From positions 40,000,631 through 40,064,630 of the forward strand of contig NC_092568.1 in NCBI RefSeq assembly GCF_037975245.1: DNA of 64,000 nucleotides, read 5' to 3'. The position numbers were made by a program, and so were the translations under genes. The notes under the pieces were generated by a model. The model was not told where the DNA came from and searched no databases. It worked only from the letters and a program-made list of their open reading frames with translations. The DNA comes from Apostichopus japonicus. Taxonomy: Eukaryota > Echinodermata > Holothuroidea > Aspidochirotida > Stichopodidae. Within the stretch, counting starts at the first letter, position 1. Each line of letters begins with the position of its first letter. This document shows positions 40,865 through 51,422 of the stretch, one piece after another.

Positions 40865-41012
40865 TATTATTAGACAAAACCAGAGAACTACGATATGATT
40901 CATAATTGACAAATAGGAAGTAATGTTTTAGAAAATACTATTTCCTAAAACACTACTTATTTGTCAGTTATGAGTCATATCTTATTTCTCTGATTTTCTC
41001 TAATAATATTTT
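40861..41012. repeat. Fold-back element with about 70-bp arms
   Basis: The left arm, 40861-40931 (starts AAAATATTATTAGACAAAAC, ends GTTTTAG), is complementary to the right arm, 40944-41012 (starts CCTAAAACACTAC, ends TAATAATATTTTT). The loop is about 12 nt and there are roughly ten mismatches. It lies in the intron between exon 3 and the possible exon 4, next to a TA tract. The structure suits a small MITE or a dsRNA- or pre-miRNA-like hairpin. Confidence 0.88.
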
Positions 41013-41088
41013 TCTTTGGAGTAAAGGTGAATTTTCTCTATAATAAATATCTATAGCCTATATATATGTTTGTTTCTGTTCTTTTCAG

Positions 41089-41261
41089 ATTTCTGTCATG
41101 GAATTGCCCCACGCCTTGATGCCTACAACAGTAGAATACCGTTGCGAACAGCATGATTCATACTGTTGGGTCTGCAAGCAGCATGGGGTCACGTTTGTCA
41201 AGTGGTGTAGCGGGCGCATTTTCAGTGCAGACGGTACAATGCACCGAGAAATGTTTGCCAT
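41089..41261 (+). CDS. Possible further exon with a Cys/His-rich segment
   Basis: It is bounded by a good acceptor (TTCTGTTCTTTTCAG) and a good donor (GTATGT at 41262) and is open throughout in one frame. That frame includes ATG at 41098 and encodes YRCEQHDSYCWVCKQHG followed by KWCSGRIF. The C-x2-H, C-x2-C, H and C spacing is suggestive of a zinc-binding fold, loosely PHD-like, but the ligand set is incomplete. In phase terms it does not continue the frame of the preceding exon, which ends at TGA (40488-40490), unless an unseen alternative donor is used. It could belong to a different isoform or a decayed gene. The downstream AATAAA at 42316-42321 could end the transcript. Confidence 0.3.
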
Positions 41262-42479
41262 GTATGTACAAACTTTACAAAAAGTGTCACCTCTGATAAC
41301 TGAGAAATACTGTAGCTTATAAACATAATATCTGACATATACTGCATGTGGGGCTTGGGGAAATGTATGATCCCTATTGTTTTGGGTCATATGAATATTT
41401 ACAAAATATGCCTTAATCTTGATATGCCAATATCTTTGCAAGTGTAAATGTAGAGTTTAATTAATAGGAACTTTGTTTGTATGTGAGTTATGTGAATTCC
41501 CTATTTGCCCTGGGAGAAGTTCACAGAAATTGATGAGTTGCATGTGCTGTAAAAATCTTGAAAAGCTAGTGTTTGGCTTATAGGTACCTGCTAGAAAGTT
41601 TTCTACTCTGTTCTTAATTTGCTATTCGGCTCCACAAATTACCAAGCCTATAGGAATAGAAGTCAGCAATGGACCAACTTAGTAATTTGTTTTATGTTTT
41701 ACACCAAATTTAATGCTTTTAGAATGTTCACATATTTTTGGTGAAGCTTAACTATATTAATGTTGCTCATGTTTTCTTTTTGCCTTAATTTTATGACAAA
41801 TATATATTCTATATATGTGCCTTATAGCATACAGAGTGGTCATTCTGTGATGCAACATTCTGTAAGCTTCCAATCCATTCTTTATTTGGATAAACATTGA
41901 AAAATGTTATGACTTGATCAGTGTTTTGAGTATCCAGATCATATCTTTCAACATGATTCATTCATTACTACCTTTACAACAGTATACTTGTATACTATAC
42001 TATAATACTATAACACTACACATCTATAGTGAGGAAAATGAAGTCACAATTAAGGATGCCCCATGGGCATATGTAATGTTTTGATGTACCATTTTTATTA
42101 CACTTGTATAATTGCATTTAAGGTGCTTTCTTTCTTAGCTCATCTGCATTATATTTTTTTATCAGCTATATACCAGTTCATAATTATATCTACCGTTCAT
42201 TATCTACATGTGACCAACTCCTTATTTTTCAGTTTTGCATATAATTTTTTTAGCTTGCTAGGATAACTCTAATTTGCCTTTCTCACTACACTTGTTAGTA
42301 TATGTTTTCAACATAAATAAAACTTTGATTTTCCATGTTCGGTGCTTTCAGTCCAGATTTTGCATTTCATAATTTGTTTCTAAATAAGTCTAAATCTTCA
42401 CATTTCTTGTAAGTAGTCTATTCTTAACCAGTATTTTATTTAATGTTACCTTATTTCTAAGCATTGCCTCATTTGCAAA
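41262..42479. other. AT-rich sequence with a candidate poly(A) signal
   Basis: No further convincing coding exon. AATAAA occurs at 42316-42321 on the plus strand and could serve the putative gene upstream. Acceptor-like TTTTTCAG near 42225-42232 and CTTTCAG near 42347-42353 are not followed by long open frames. Confidence 0.3.
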
Positions 42480-42910
42480 TACTTTCATGCATGTATTTCC
42501 ATGGAATACATGCATGTATATTTCCTTTGCATTAGTGCATGCAATGGATTTAAAAACATGCTTCAAGCATGAATTGTTTCAAATCCGACGCAAAAAACAT
42601 GCTTTAAGCATGTACATGTATGAAACATTTCAAATACATGCTTCACGCATGCCATAGTGCATGTGAGGGCATTTTCATACATGTATTGTTTCAAACCCCG
42701 CGCAAAAAACATGCTTTAAGCATGTACATGTATAAAACATTGAGTAATACCTGCTTTAAGCACGTATTTGCTGGAGCATGTAATGAAGCTCATTAACATG
42801 CATGTATTTTTTTCAAATACATGCTTCACGCATGCCATAGTGCATGTAAGGAGGGCATTTACATACATGTATTTTCTTCAAACCCTGTGCAAAAAACATG
42901 CATGTAAAGG
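42480..42910. repeat. ATGCAT-rich palindromic tandem repeat
   Basis: The short palindromes CATGCTTTAAGCATG and CATGCTTCAAGCATG recur, with near-copies CATGCTTCACGCATG and repeated ATACATGTAT. GCAAAAAACATG is seen at about 42590, 42707 and 42890. Units of about 115-185 bp are repeated imperfectly. Its likely role is structural or repetitive; no gene. Confidence 0.75.
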
Positions 42911-43373
42911 GTACTATAAATTTGTGTAAGGGACGTCATATTCTGATAAACTCTTTGGTTTCAAATTTCATTCACAATTGTTTCTCAATAACGATGATTA
43001 ATATTTGTTGAATTAAAGTGTTCTTCTTTTAGAAATAATATAAATCGTCTCTTCATCATTACATGTGTGGGGTGAAGAGGCATTCATGAATGCATGGGAC
43101 GGATAGGTTCCTAGTAAAGTCATTCAACCGATTGCTAGGGGTGGGGAGGGGGGCCGTAGCATTGGAAAGGACCAATACAAAATAGCTGTCAAACCAAATA
43201 ATGTGAGGTGCATACAACTAATTAGCTTCATGATATAATTAAGGTAAAGAAGGTAATATTTAATTGCAAGGTTTGACCCTATGGTGTTGGGTGGGAAGTG
43301 TATATGTACGGTCAAGTCAATCATGAGGAAAACTGAAATGCCTTCACTATAAATCTTCAAAACAATTTCATCA
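42911..43373. other. Element interior, no gene seen
   Basis: AT-rich sequence with a short G-rich patch near 43138-43153. A 78-codon frame on the minus strand (43124-43360) has no recognised family. Confidence 0.4.
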
Positions 43374-43785
43374 ATTTAAGGCTTCACAGTGAATACCAAT
43401 ATGCAAATTTAAGCCATCAAAGCCTGTGCTATTTTTTTTTGGCTAGATCTGATGCAGCCATACACCGAAGCCTTAGCGAAGCCTTAGTGAAGGCATTCTT
43501 GGGGCAAATATAAGCCATCATTTATAAGCATTCGAAGCTTTAATGAAGCCTTCATTTTAGGCTTCAGGGAAAATTTATGCTAGCATTAAGGCTGCAGAGC
43601 GAATGCCTATTTAAAGCTTCAAAGTGAATACTTATATGCAAATTTAAGCCATCGAAGCCTTAGCTAATTTAAATTTTTCGGCTCTGGTGCAGCCTTAGCG
43701 AAGCCTTAGCGAAGGCATTCTTGGGGCAAATATAAGCCATCATTTATAAGCATTCGAAGCTTTAATGAAGCCTTAATGAATGCAT
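43374..43785 (-). repeat. Right subterminal repeats (GAAGCC family)
   Basis: Two tandem units of about 235 bp, aligned by GCAAATTTAAGCCATC at 43403 and 43638. They hold many GAAGCCTTAGCGAAGCC and TTATAAGCATTCGAAGC words. The terminal part mirrors the left end of the element (ATGC(C/A)TTCATTAAGGCTTC when read inward), so these are inverted subterminal repeats. Confidence 0.82.
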
Positions 43786-43801
43786 TCATGTTTGGTAAGG
43801 G

Positions 43802-44155
43802 CTTGTATGTGATAATCTGAAATGCAAAATCAAGTTACTTGCTATGAATGAACTCAAATATGTGTTCCTTATAGTTAACAAATCCATAAACCAAACATTT
43901 CTAACTTTAACCTATAATTTTTGAGACAAAACTATCACAACTCACACTTATCTTGATATATGGTAAAATTTGGGGTACTGTTTTCATTTTGGAGTAATAG
44001 GTTGTGGAAATTTGAAGTGCCTCCTCAAAGTAACTGCTAAGTCTGAGCTCAAACATGTGTTCTGTATTATATAACCTTTGCTATACAGTACAGGGTATGA
44101 GGGTACTGCATTTTATTTTGGAGTACTGTTTTAACTTAGGAGTCCATGTGATGTG
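43802..44155 (+). repeat. Satellite remnant right of the transposon
   Basis: The sequence resumes the monomer broken at 34494 (CTTGTATGTGATAATC) and runs through both half-monomers. It has internal deletions, including most of the AACAAGTC-to-AGACAAGAAACT part of the second half (near 44070). The last recognisable piece is TTTTAACTTAGGAGTCCATG, ending near 44155. It shares the edge variant CAACTCACACTTATCTTG with the monomer left of the element. Confidence 0.88.
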
Positions 44156-47100
44156 TGGATAGCAACACCTACAGGATGAAGCTTACTTAAATGGTATAAC
44201 ACACATATATGGTCATAGAGGCTCCCATACTATGTCTAGTCTGCTTAGTACATAATTAAATACAGTTTGCTTAGTCTGGGAAGTTGTTACAGACATGCTT
44301 GACACATTCACCAGCTAAAACTTATCAAACAAATGTGTTAATCCTGCAATGTTTGCTTCTGCTAAAAGCTAAGCTGGTTGACTATAGACCTAGAGCTATT
44401 ACAATCCCTATTTCTTGGAAATTAAAACAAAATGTAATGTTCATGGTCCATAAACTTAATTTCAACACTTCATCCCTGCAATACATGTTCACCTGTTACA
44501 CTGCCACACTGCAAGCATAGGCTATACACATGCATATGATGACCGAACACATTGTTATTTTTTGCACTGTGTGAATATAAACTGTAGGAAAAGGCCTGAA
44601 GTAGCTGATGGTCACTGAGTGTGTTGTGAGTATGGCCAAGGTCATGCTAATGCAGAGGTGTTATTGAATTAAACTTTATTACCTTGGAGGTCAGTGATCA
44701 GCTGAAAGAGGGCAAATATTCTACAGGGATATGTTCTCTAACTATGTGCTAAATATGGCATGGAGAGAAACCTGCTTGTGTTCGAAGACATGCACCCCCT
44801 GAATGCACTCAAATGAACTGTTTTAGACTTTTAGTCACATGACAGCATCGATCTTCACTAATGCAATTATTACTGCTCACTTAAGCCAATTAGGGTGCAC
44901 ACAAATCATTCCTACGCCCATTTATGATATATGTGCAACTATAGTTCAAAGAGTATAATTCAAAGATAGCATGGAATTAGCCACGCATTCAGCTCACTGA
45001 TATAGACCACCTCATCCCATGTTTTTCCAAGTATCGACCTATGTTTGATTACCCTCAGTAACTGTAACACATTCATATACAAAATAATGAGCAATTTTGG
45101 TACTGTATGACTATATATATGTTCGGTTTTTGTGGATGTGGCCCGTAGCCAGCTGCTCGTAGTTTGGGAATTTAAAGAAGACCTTGATCCTCAGAAATCT
45201 TTTATGATTTATCTCTGCAATGTAAATCAATGTAGGCGGTTGCATCAAGTGGCACGTACCATCCAGCATAGTACATTTTGAACAAATTATTTGAGAGATG
45301 ATTTTCTGCAGCTAATAGTTCTTTTATGGAGCACCATAAATGATTGACACAGGAATTATTGATGACATTACACCTGCCCTAAAATCGTTGATCTTAGTCA
45401 TATTGTCATATCAATGATATTTTTCAAGTACAAGATTTCAAAAGCCTTTGAGTTGCTCCTATTTGGAAACCACAAAGTGAAGGTCTATTGCTTATTGAAT
45501 GTTTCAATGCATACTCCTTACACCCCTCCTCCCCTATCTCCAAAGAGGGCTCACAATTTGCATGTATTGGGACCACCCTTTGCAAAGGGTGGTTTGTACA
45601 CATTATCAGTATTATTCCGTTTATGAACAAATAGAAGTACTAACTTGAAGTTAAACAGCCTTATTTGTCAGTTACCAATTTAATTCCATTCAAGTTCAAT
45701 TAGAAAATGTAAGCTAAGGCCAATCAAACTAAACAGCAAATATGGTACCATCATAACTTGTTTATAATTACTGTAGAATGTTAATTACCAGATTGATGTA
45801 AAGATATCATAACAACTAGAAACTACTCAAATATTGTTTTTTCACATGAAAAATTGCGTTCACTTGTGCATAATTTGAGCAAATTTTATTCCGAGACCCT
45901 TTTTACGATGTAACAACCTAGTATTATGCTTAATGCGACGGCTATGGATTAGAGGCATGTTTTATAAGCATTTCTGCCGATATTAAATTATTTTTGAGAG
46001 CCTTAATTGCGGCAAACATCGAAAGGTTAAAAAAAATAGAGATATAAGAGAGAGGTGATGGGCAGGGAAGCATGGCCCTTTGCAAATTGTGAGAAAAAGA
46101 AACATCGAATTACAAATTAGTGCATCAAATACTGCACTACGGAGCATTTGATGCCTGAACGTAACCTACACTCAGCTAGTCAACATAGGAATCATATATA
46201 TCCAGCACATTCGTTAATTCGCGAAATAGGTATTGTTACTATACTTACTGTGCCGAGAAATATGAAGTCACTAACCACGAGGAAAGCAAAATCGGCAACC
46301 CTGGCAGCCTAATTTGATGAAGATACAAGTGATACCCCATTTCATGTTAAATCAACCCTCAAAATATACCCAGTACTACTCACGCGTTGCAAATACCAAC
46401 TACGTTCCCTCAACATTGTCTCTTTCCGAAATTCCATTGATCAGTGTTTTCCAATATGGGATACGATAACTTCGTATGTACATTGATGCACCCTTCAACT
46501 CAAAGTTATCATTGTGTCCATAAGGTGAAAAATAACGTTACTTATTAGTCATTAATAAGTGATCATTAATGATGACAAATATTTCCGTAAGTTTTGTGTA
46601 ACTAGTAATCAGTGTTTTCATCAGGAAGTATCTCTGTATCTTATCAAAATCATGGCTTATTTGTTAAAAAATTCTGGTATTTTTGCTCAATTGGCCCTCC
46701 AAAGTGTTGTGACTGTGTAGTAAAAACAAAACTGTTCTTGAAAATTCATAACCATTTGCGCTTCCCTGTATCTGTAACTTTTCACTACTGTACGTGTGCA
46801 AAAATTGTATTTGCCAAATCTCAGGACATCATCTTGATTCCAACTAATTTTTTTCATTTAAAACTAAATTTTATGGCACCCAGCAAAAAAAGGAATTAAA
46901 AAAAACCTCAAAGTTTCTCGTTTTCGTGGGACTCCATTTCACTGACAAATGGAAAGTTTTACAGAAAGTCGCTGCTTCTTCTCAGTGTAAGACTACTACT
47001 ATGATAATAGTAAGCTGTTGTCAGCGACACTGTCAGGCAGGAAGTTTGGCATGGCGACCAAGCAAGCCATGGTGTCAGAAGTTGCCCCTGTTTGCCAATA

Positions 47101-47317
47101 CACACCTAAAGGCTACATATTTGTGGAATTGAAGCAACTCTCAGATTCCCTGAATAGTGTGAACCTTTATCCAGGAGGTATGAATAATTAAATTTCATTC
47201 CGAGCGTAGGCCAAGGTTTATGGGCTAGGCTAGCTTTAGGCATCACTAGTGTTTGTGTTACTATAGGCACATGTACATCATACAGCTTCATTTGAGTTCT
47301 ACCCTAGTATTACACCA
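44156..47317. other. Intergenic AT-rich DNA, no gene recognised
   Basis: No open frame with family resemblance. The frames at 44284-44520, 46612-46899 and 46926-47132 lack supporting splice sites or known motifs. It contains a perfect 22-bp palindrome at 45572-45593 and a C-rich patch near 45517-45535. Confidence 0.45.
45572..45593. repeat. Perfect 22-bp palindrome
   Basis: ACCACCCTTTG followed directly by CAAAGGGTGGT: an 11-bp perfect arm with no spacer. Confidence 0.8.
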
Positions 47318-47470
47318 GGCTTTGAATGAGCTAGGTATCACCCGGAAGGAGGCTTTATCTCATGTGATTTTTCTAGACCAGAATTTCATAAGGAATAAGA
47401 ATATCTTGGATAAAAAGCCGAAATCCTGAGCGCACCCCCCTGAAAATCGGGATCTTTCGAGGGGGCCCCC
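47318..47470 (+). repeat. Left arm of a long inverted repeat
   Basis: GGCTTTGAATGAGCTAGG, GGAAGGAGGCTTTATCTCATG and TCTAGACCAGAATTTCATAA, in this order, recur as the reverse complement at about 54110-54262 with roughly 85-90 percent identity by eye. The arm continues into a C/G-run palindromic patch (CACCCCCC...GAGGGGGCCCCC). Confidence 0.85.
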
Positions 47471-47479
47471 AGTATGTAT

Positions 47480-48040
47480 CACACTGGCGGTCCGCTGGCG
47501 TAAAAACGCTGGCGGTAAAACGCTGGACGTCCGCCAACGGACCGATAGATATTGCTGCTTGGAAAAACCCAGCGTATTGCCGACAGCGTATCGACGTCGT
47601 AAAAAAGCCGGCGGTTACACGCTGGAGGTCCTCCAACGGACCGATAGACATTGTTGCTTGGAGAAACCTAGCAGAATTCCGACAGCTGACCGACAGCGTA
47701 CCGCCGTAGAAATTTTCCCACAAATAGTATGTTATGAAAGTCATTCAGCAATTTACACAAGCTCACATACACATTGACCATCGGGTCTGTCCAAAATCTT
47801 ACGTCTCTATATGAAAGTTTAGTTAAAGATGAGTTTCTATTAAACTATTTAACCTGTGCTTTTTTAATATATATTTGTTCCTGTGGGGAGAAAAATTAAG
47901 AATACTTGGATTTTGTGTACATAGTATAGGCCAGGTTTAGGTGCGGCTGCATGGGTTAATACGTAATTAGGCAACCGCTGGTGGTCCGCTAACGGACCGA
48001 TAGATATTACAGCGGAATGCCGACAGCAGTACCGCCGGAG
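47480..48040. repeat. CCGCTGGCGG-type repeat, left block
   Basis: GGCGGTCCGCTGGCG, GTCCGCCAACGGACCGATAG and related words occur at 47484-47705 and again at 47965-48035. CGGACCGATAGA(C/T)ATT is seen three times (near 47538, 47638 and 47994). The sequence is related in wording to the larger block at 52.44-53.19 kb. The open frames that cross it on both strands follow from its composition. Confidence 0.7.
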
Positions 48041-48064
48041 GAAATACTGTATAGCTTTTGTGCC

Positions 48065-48560
48065 GACTTGGCGGGAAGTTACCTTACCACACTGGCACAA
48101 ACAGAATATTTTCCTAAAACCTATATTCTCCAATAACTATAAGGTAACTAAAGATTGAGCTAACTCAAAGTAGTTAAATTTTGCATACCATCCAATGTAA
48201 TATATATTATCATACACTACATAATATTTGAAGGGAAAACAACAAAAAATTACTGATCGAACGAGTCTGACGGATACCACATGAAGAAATGTTGGCAAGC
48301 ATTTGGGCAAAATGGGCGGGAAATACCCTTAACCACAGGAACACTTACAGAATAATATTTTCAACAAATTCAAATTCTGAAATAAATATTGAGCAATAAC
48401 GTTATAAGCGATATCCAAATACTTTAATAAATTTCAACTATCCAAAGAAGTATTTATTATTCAACAATTTAGCGTAGTTGAGAGAAAACAGTTCAGAAAA
48501 CATTTTTCACTGATCGAACGAGTCTAGTATAACTGGCATCCAATCGTTAAACCGCAATGC
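48065..48560 (+). repeat. Diverged tandem duplication of about 250 bp
   Basis: Two diverged copies, about 48065-48310 and 48311-48560. Each starts with a GGCGGGAA word (48070 and 48314), continues through an ACAGAATA-ATATTTTC block and ends with CTGATCGAACGAGTCT (48253 and 48510). TTGGCGGGAA matches the usual E2F-type site wording. Because the copies lie just upstream of a possible first exon, they may be promoter elements; this is inference. Confidence 0.65.
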
Positions 48561-48628
48561 TCAGTGTCCTCAAATATAGCAGCTAGTTTGAAAAGCGGTC
48601 GCTTTCGTAGTGCGTTACAACTCTTTCG

Positions 48629-48695
48629 ATGTCGGATATACTGATCTATTCTTTTGAAAGTACTTGCAGTCTGCAGATACAAATTTGCTTAAGAG
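48629..48695 (+). CDS. Possible 5' exon upstream of the DUF4806-like exons
   Basis: ATG at 48629 opens 22 codons (MSDILIYSFESTC...) that reach a strong donor, AAGAG|GTATGT, at 48696 in phase 1. Its position downstream of the duplicated GGCGGGAA segment fits a first exon. No protein family is recognised and no splice partner was identified, so this is a weak call. Confidence 0.25.
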
Positions 48696-50558
48696 GTATG
48701 TATATACCTGTGTTTTCTTACTGAGGGTTGACAGTTGTACATAATTGATTTCACAAGTATTTGAAGTGACTATTTTTTAAATAAACTTAGACGTAATCTA
48801 GCGTTAGGCTAGAATGTATCGCTTAATGAGAAGCCTTTCGCGGTGTATAAATTACACCTAGCCTACATTTGTAGGTGTTAATTGTGTTAGGCTGAGCAAT
48901 AACGATCACACATAAAGGTAAACTAATGACCGTTGTTTGTATAATAGCTAGGTTATGCAATGTTATGCCGAAAAATTTGTTTGCTCACTGTATTAGAAGA
49001 AAAATGTTATCTGCAGAAGGTTAATACTGTAAATATTACTAGATGACTATGGAAGGCTTCCCCCTAATTTTAAATATCATATTCTGAAATATATATTACT
49101 ATACTAGTTACTAAGTAAGCCTAGGCTAGTATTAGTACACTAGTACTACTAGGCTAGGCCTAGTTTTGAATAATTTGGTATGTTACAGTATTGAAAAATC
49201 ATGGTCATCCATAACTTTTAAGAAATAATGCACTGTTTTATTTGTTTATAGCTAGGCCCCTGGGCCTAGTTAAGAAGGTAAAGACTCAATGTTTAAACCT
49301 TATTAATAATAATAATATAAGTAGCCCTATGGTTGTTTTCAAATATCAGGAATGGGTTGGTGGTTAAATCTTTTTGGATTTCATGTTTAGTGCTTAGGCT
49401 TCAAAGTTTATGTAACAAATTAAGCATTTTGGAGAACAATAGATCATCGTCATATTTTATGAGTAGTTTATGAGTACTCCTGTGGAGTATAGTGATACCA
49501 ACCAACACGATAATGAAAAATATATTTCATATCTATAGCCTCTAGGCTTCTAAAAAAATTGTGGCTGCCTTATCTCTTTTTGTTGCTTTTTGTCTTGGCT
49601 ACTGTCAATTTGAAATATTTGCATTGGGTCTATTCCATGTGCTCATTTTCTGGTGAATCATTCTGCGCATGATTTCCAAGAAAATAACTGCCTTCATTGA
49701 AGTGATCCTCAGTTAAAATAAAGTTTATTTGCCCAATAGCTGAACTGCCTCTATGCTATGTCTGTATGATGCCACTATTTAACTCTATGGAAAGTTACTT
49801 TAAAGGGTTAAAAGTTTACAGTGTTGTGGGGAGAACTGTTTAAATTCCTTGGCAATAAATCATTGAAAGCACAGTTGGTGAAGGTAGCTTAGGTTCAATT
49901 TGCCCCTCTATTGTATTCCCAGGTGAATTTAATGGCAATGAAAGTAGATACAACTTTGGGCAAGCAGGAGGGTAATTACCAGTCTTTATTATGTTTAAAA
50001 ATCTCTGCAGACAAAGTAACAAATAAAATGATATGTCTGTATTTGATGATGTAAATTTGACCTTATATAAGGACAATGTACATAGGAAGTTCTCCAAAAA
50101 AAAAACATTTTAATTGAAGGGGTGATGCCGATTGTAAGTAATGAATACAGAATGAAGAGCTCTAGGTTTTGGTTTTTGGTTCTTTTTTTGCAGTAGATTT
50201 ACAGGGAAAAAAATGACTTATGTGAAATCCCTGGGCGAACTAAACAAGGAAAATACCAAATGAGGTGAATACAAAATCGCTATTTTACAAGAAACATGCA
50301 ATAATGATAACAACTTTGAGCTGCATGATGACACAGTTGAAGTTAATAGTGAAAGGATTCTAAGTATATAAAGGAGCGACAGATAGCCATTCCTCTCCTG
50401 CACAATATGTTGTTGTGAACTTATTTACTGTTGACTTTAATTTGCAGTGTGGAAACACCAAAGTATGCTGTTGTTGTTGTTGTTTTTTGAGGAAGATGGG
50501 GTCAGCAGATTTAATCACAATTTATCAATTTTTCCAGATCAGGATTTTCAGGAACTAA
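48696..50558. other. Presumed intron, no exon recognised
   Basis: AT-rich, with short CTAGGC/GCCTAGG-rich patches near 49117-49160 and 49253-49270. A possible acceptor, AATTTGCAG, near 50440-50448 is not followed by a long open frame. No known coding segment was seen. Confidence 0.35.
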
Positions 50559-51283
50559 GTTAGAAGCCAGCGCATTACTATTCCTGTGGGATCTTTGGAG
50601 GAATTTAATTACCTGGATGACTCTATTGAAACAAACAAGGCTTTGGAAAGATATTTGGTGTGTCAGTTTAAAAGTGTAAGGGAAGTAATCAGAAACAGTT
50701 TTCCAGAGTGTAATGTTAGTTCATCATTATAAATTTGTAGCCAAGTCAGGTTTTATTGTGTCAGTGGTCTGTACAAAATGAAAATATTTCCTGAGGGGCT
50801 TATTTCCTTTTCATGGGGGACAATTAAAACTCTAAGGTAGTAACAGATATGAAAGCATTTAGGTAACAAGAGTTTGGCCAGAAATGATTTTACCTTGCGG
50901 TGCATTCTACAAAAATGGGCTGTTAAATCAATCTTGTTTTTGACTGGACCCAGAAAGGAACATTGCAGCACTGCATTGCTAGTTCCTCTTAAAATATTGA
51001 TAAGAAATTAGCAAAAGATGCCAAAGTGTGGGATGAAATAGAATTACTTGAATATTTCTGTTTGTATAATAATTATTGTAATGGTTTCTGATTAACTTTT
51101 CTTTCTTTTTGTTGTTTCAAGATGAAAAGACTATCAATTCTTGTTGGCAACACATTGAAGGAGTGCGTTAAAAGAATCGTGAGAGATGTATTGGCAAATG
51201 CAGTTGCTACCACACTGAACTGGACATGTGTACCACTGGGAAAACAGCCTTTGCGAAGCTACATGTATGAAATACATAATTGA
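50559..51283 (+). CDS. DUF4806-like domain protein, two exons, probably partial
   Basis: Exon A is open from 50559 (after TAA at 50556) to 50675 and encodes ITIPVGSLEEFNYLDDSIE, then NKALERYLVCQFKS. It ends at the donor AAAAGT|GTAAGG. Exon B starts at 51122 after TTGTTGTTTCAAG in the matching phase 0 and encodes LVGNTLKECVKRIVRDVLAN, then LNWTCVPLGKQPLRSY, before TGA at 51281-51283. The order (a proline-led strand, an acidic helix, G-x-T-x-K-x2-V-x2-I, then NW...GK) matches the DUF4806 family, whose function is unknown and which I know mainly from invertebrate proteins. The start of exon A is unclear, because its polypyrimidine tract lies before the in-frame TAA. The stop in exon B comes early for the family, so this may be a decayed or mis-modelled gene. 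It lies between inverted repeat arms and may be carried by a mobile element. Confidence 0.6.
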
Positions 51284-51316
51284 AAGTGAGTTTATATGTG
51301 TCATTTTTGTTTTCAG

Positions 51317-51422
51317 CAGCAGTGAAGAGAATCTTGAGTTGTGGGGAGGGGGTTGTGCATTTGACTCATGGATCGGCCAACTTTTCAATGCAACATCCCA
51401 TCAACGAGAATTCTTGCTTTAA
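51317..51422 (+). CDS. Possible next exon of the DUF4806-like gene
   Basis: It begins after the acceptor TTTTTGTTTTCAG. If exon B used the earlier donor AT|GTATGA at 51265, the joined frame would run ISSEENLELWGGG to a TAA ending at 51422 and bypass the TGA at 51281. Phase fits, but the peptide has no family match, so it is one of two options. Confidence 0.3.

Larger units (their letters stand above)
34495..43801. mobile_element. 9.3-kb TIR transposon inserted in the satellite edge
   Basis: The ends are perfect 16-bp inverted repeats: CCCTTACCAAACATGA (34495-34510) and TCATGTTTGGTAAGGG (43786-43801). Inside them both ends continue with ATGC(C/A)TTCATTAAGGCTTC and long arrays of GAAGCCTTA/TAAGGCTTC words. 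The outside sequence is one interrupted satellite monomer: left ...TTTGGAGTCCT, right CTTGTATGTGATAATC, against the intact CTTTGGAGTCCTTGCATGTGATAATC. This leaves CT duplicated (34493-34494 and 43802-43803), a candidate 2-bp target duplication. The flanking half-monomers share the same rare variants, which supports a single insertion. I recognised no transposase, so the superfamily is open. It could be autonomous with a spliced unknown protein, or a large non-autonomous element that carries captured sequence. Confidence 0.82.

Noticed and set aside
41085-41441. 118-codon minus-strand frame
   Set aside because: It is the shadow of the plus-strand exon at 41089-41261, which has better splice borders; no family resemblance.
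34495-43801. Polinton/Maverick or piggyBac identity for the 9.3-kb element
   Set aside because: The element does not have the 6-bp or TTAA target duplication expected for these families, and none of their hallmark proteins was seen.
46612-47132. Two consecutive plus-strand frames of 95 and 68 codons
   Set aside because: No recognised motif, no splice support and no consistent phase between them.
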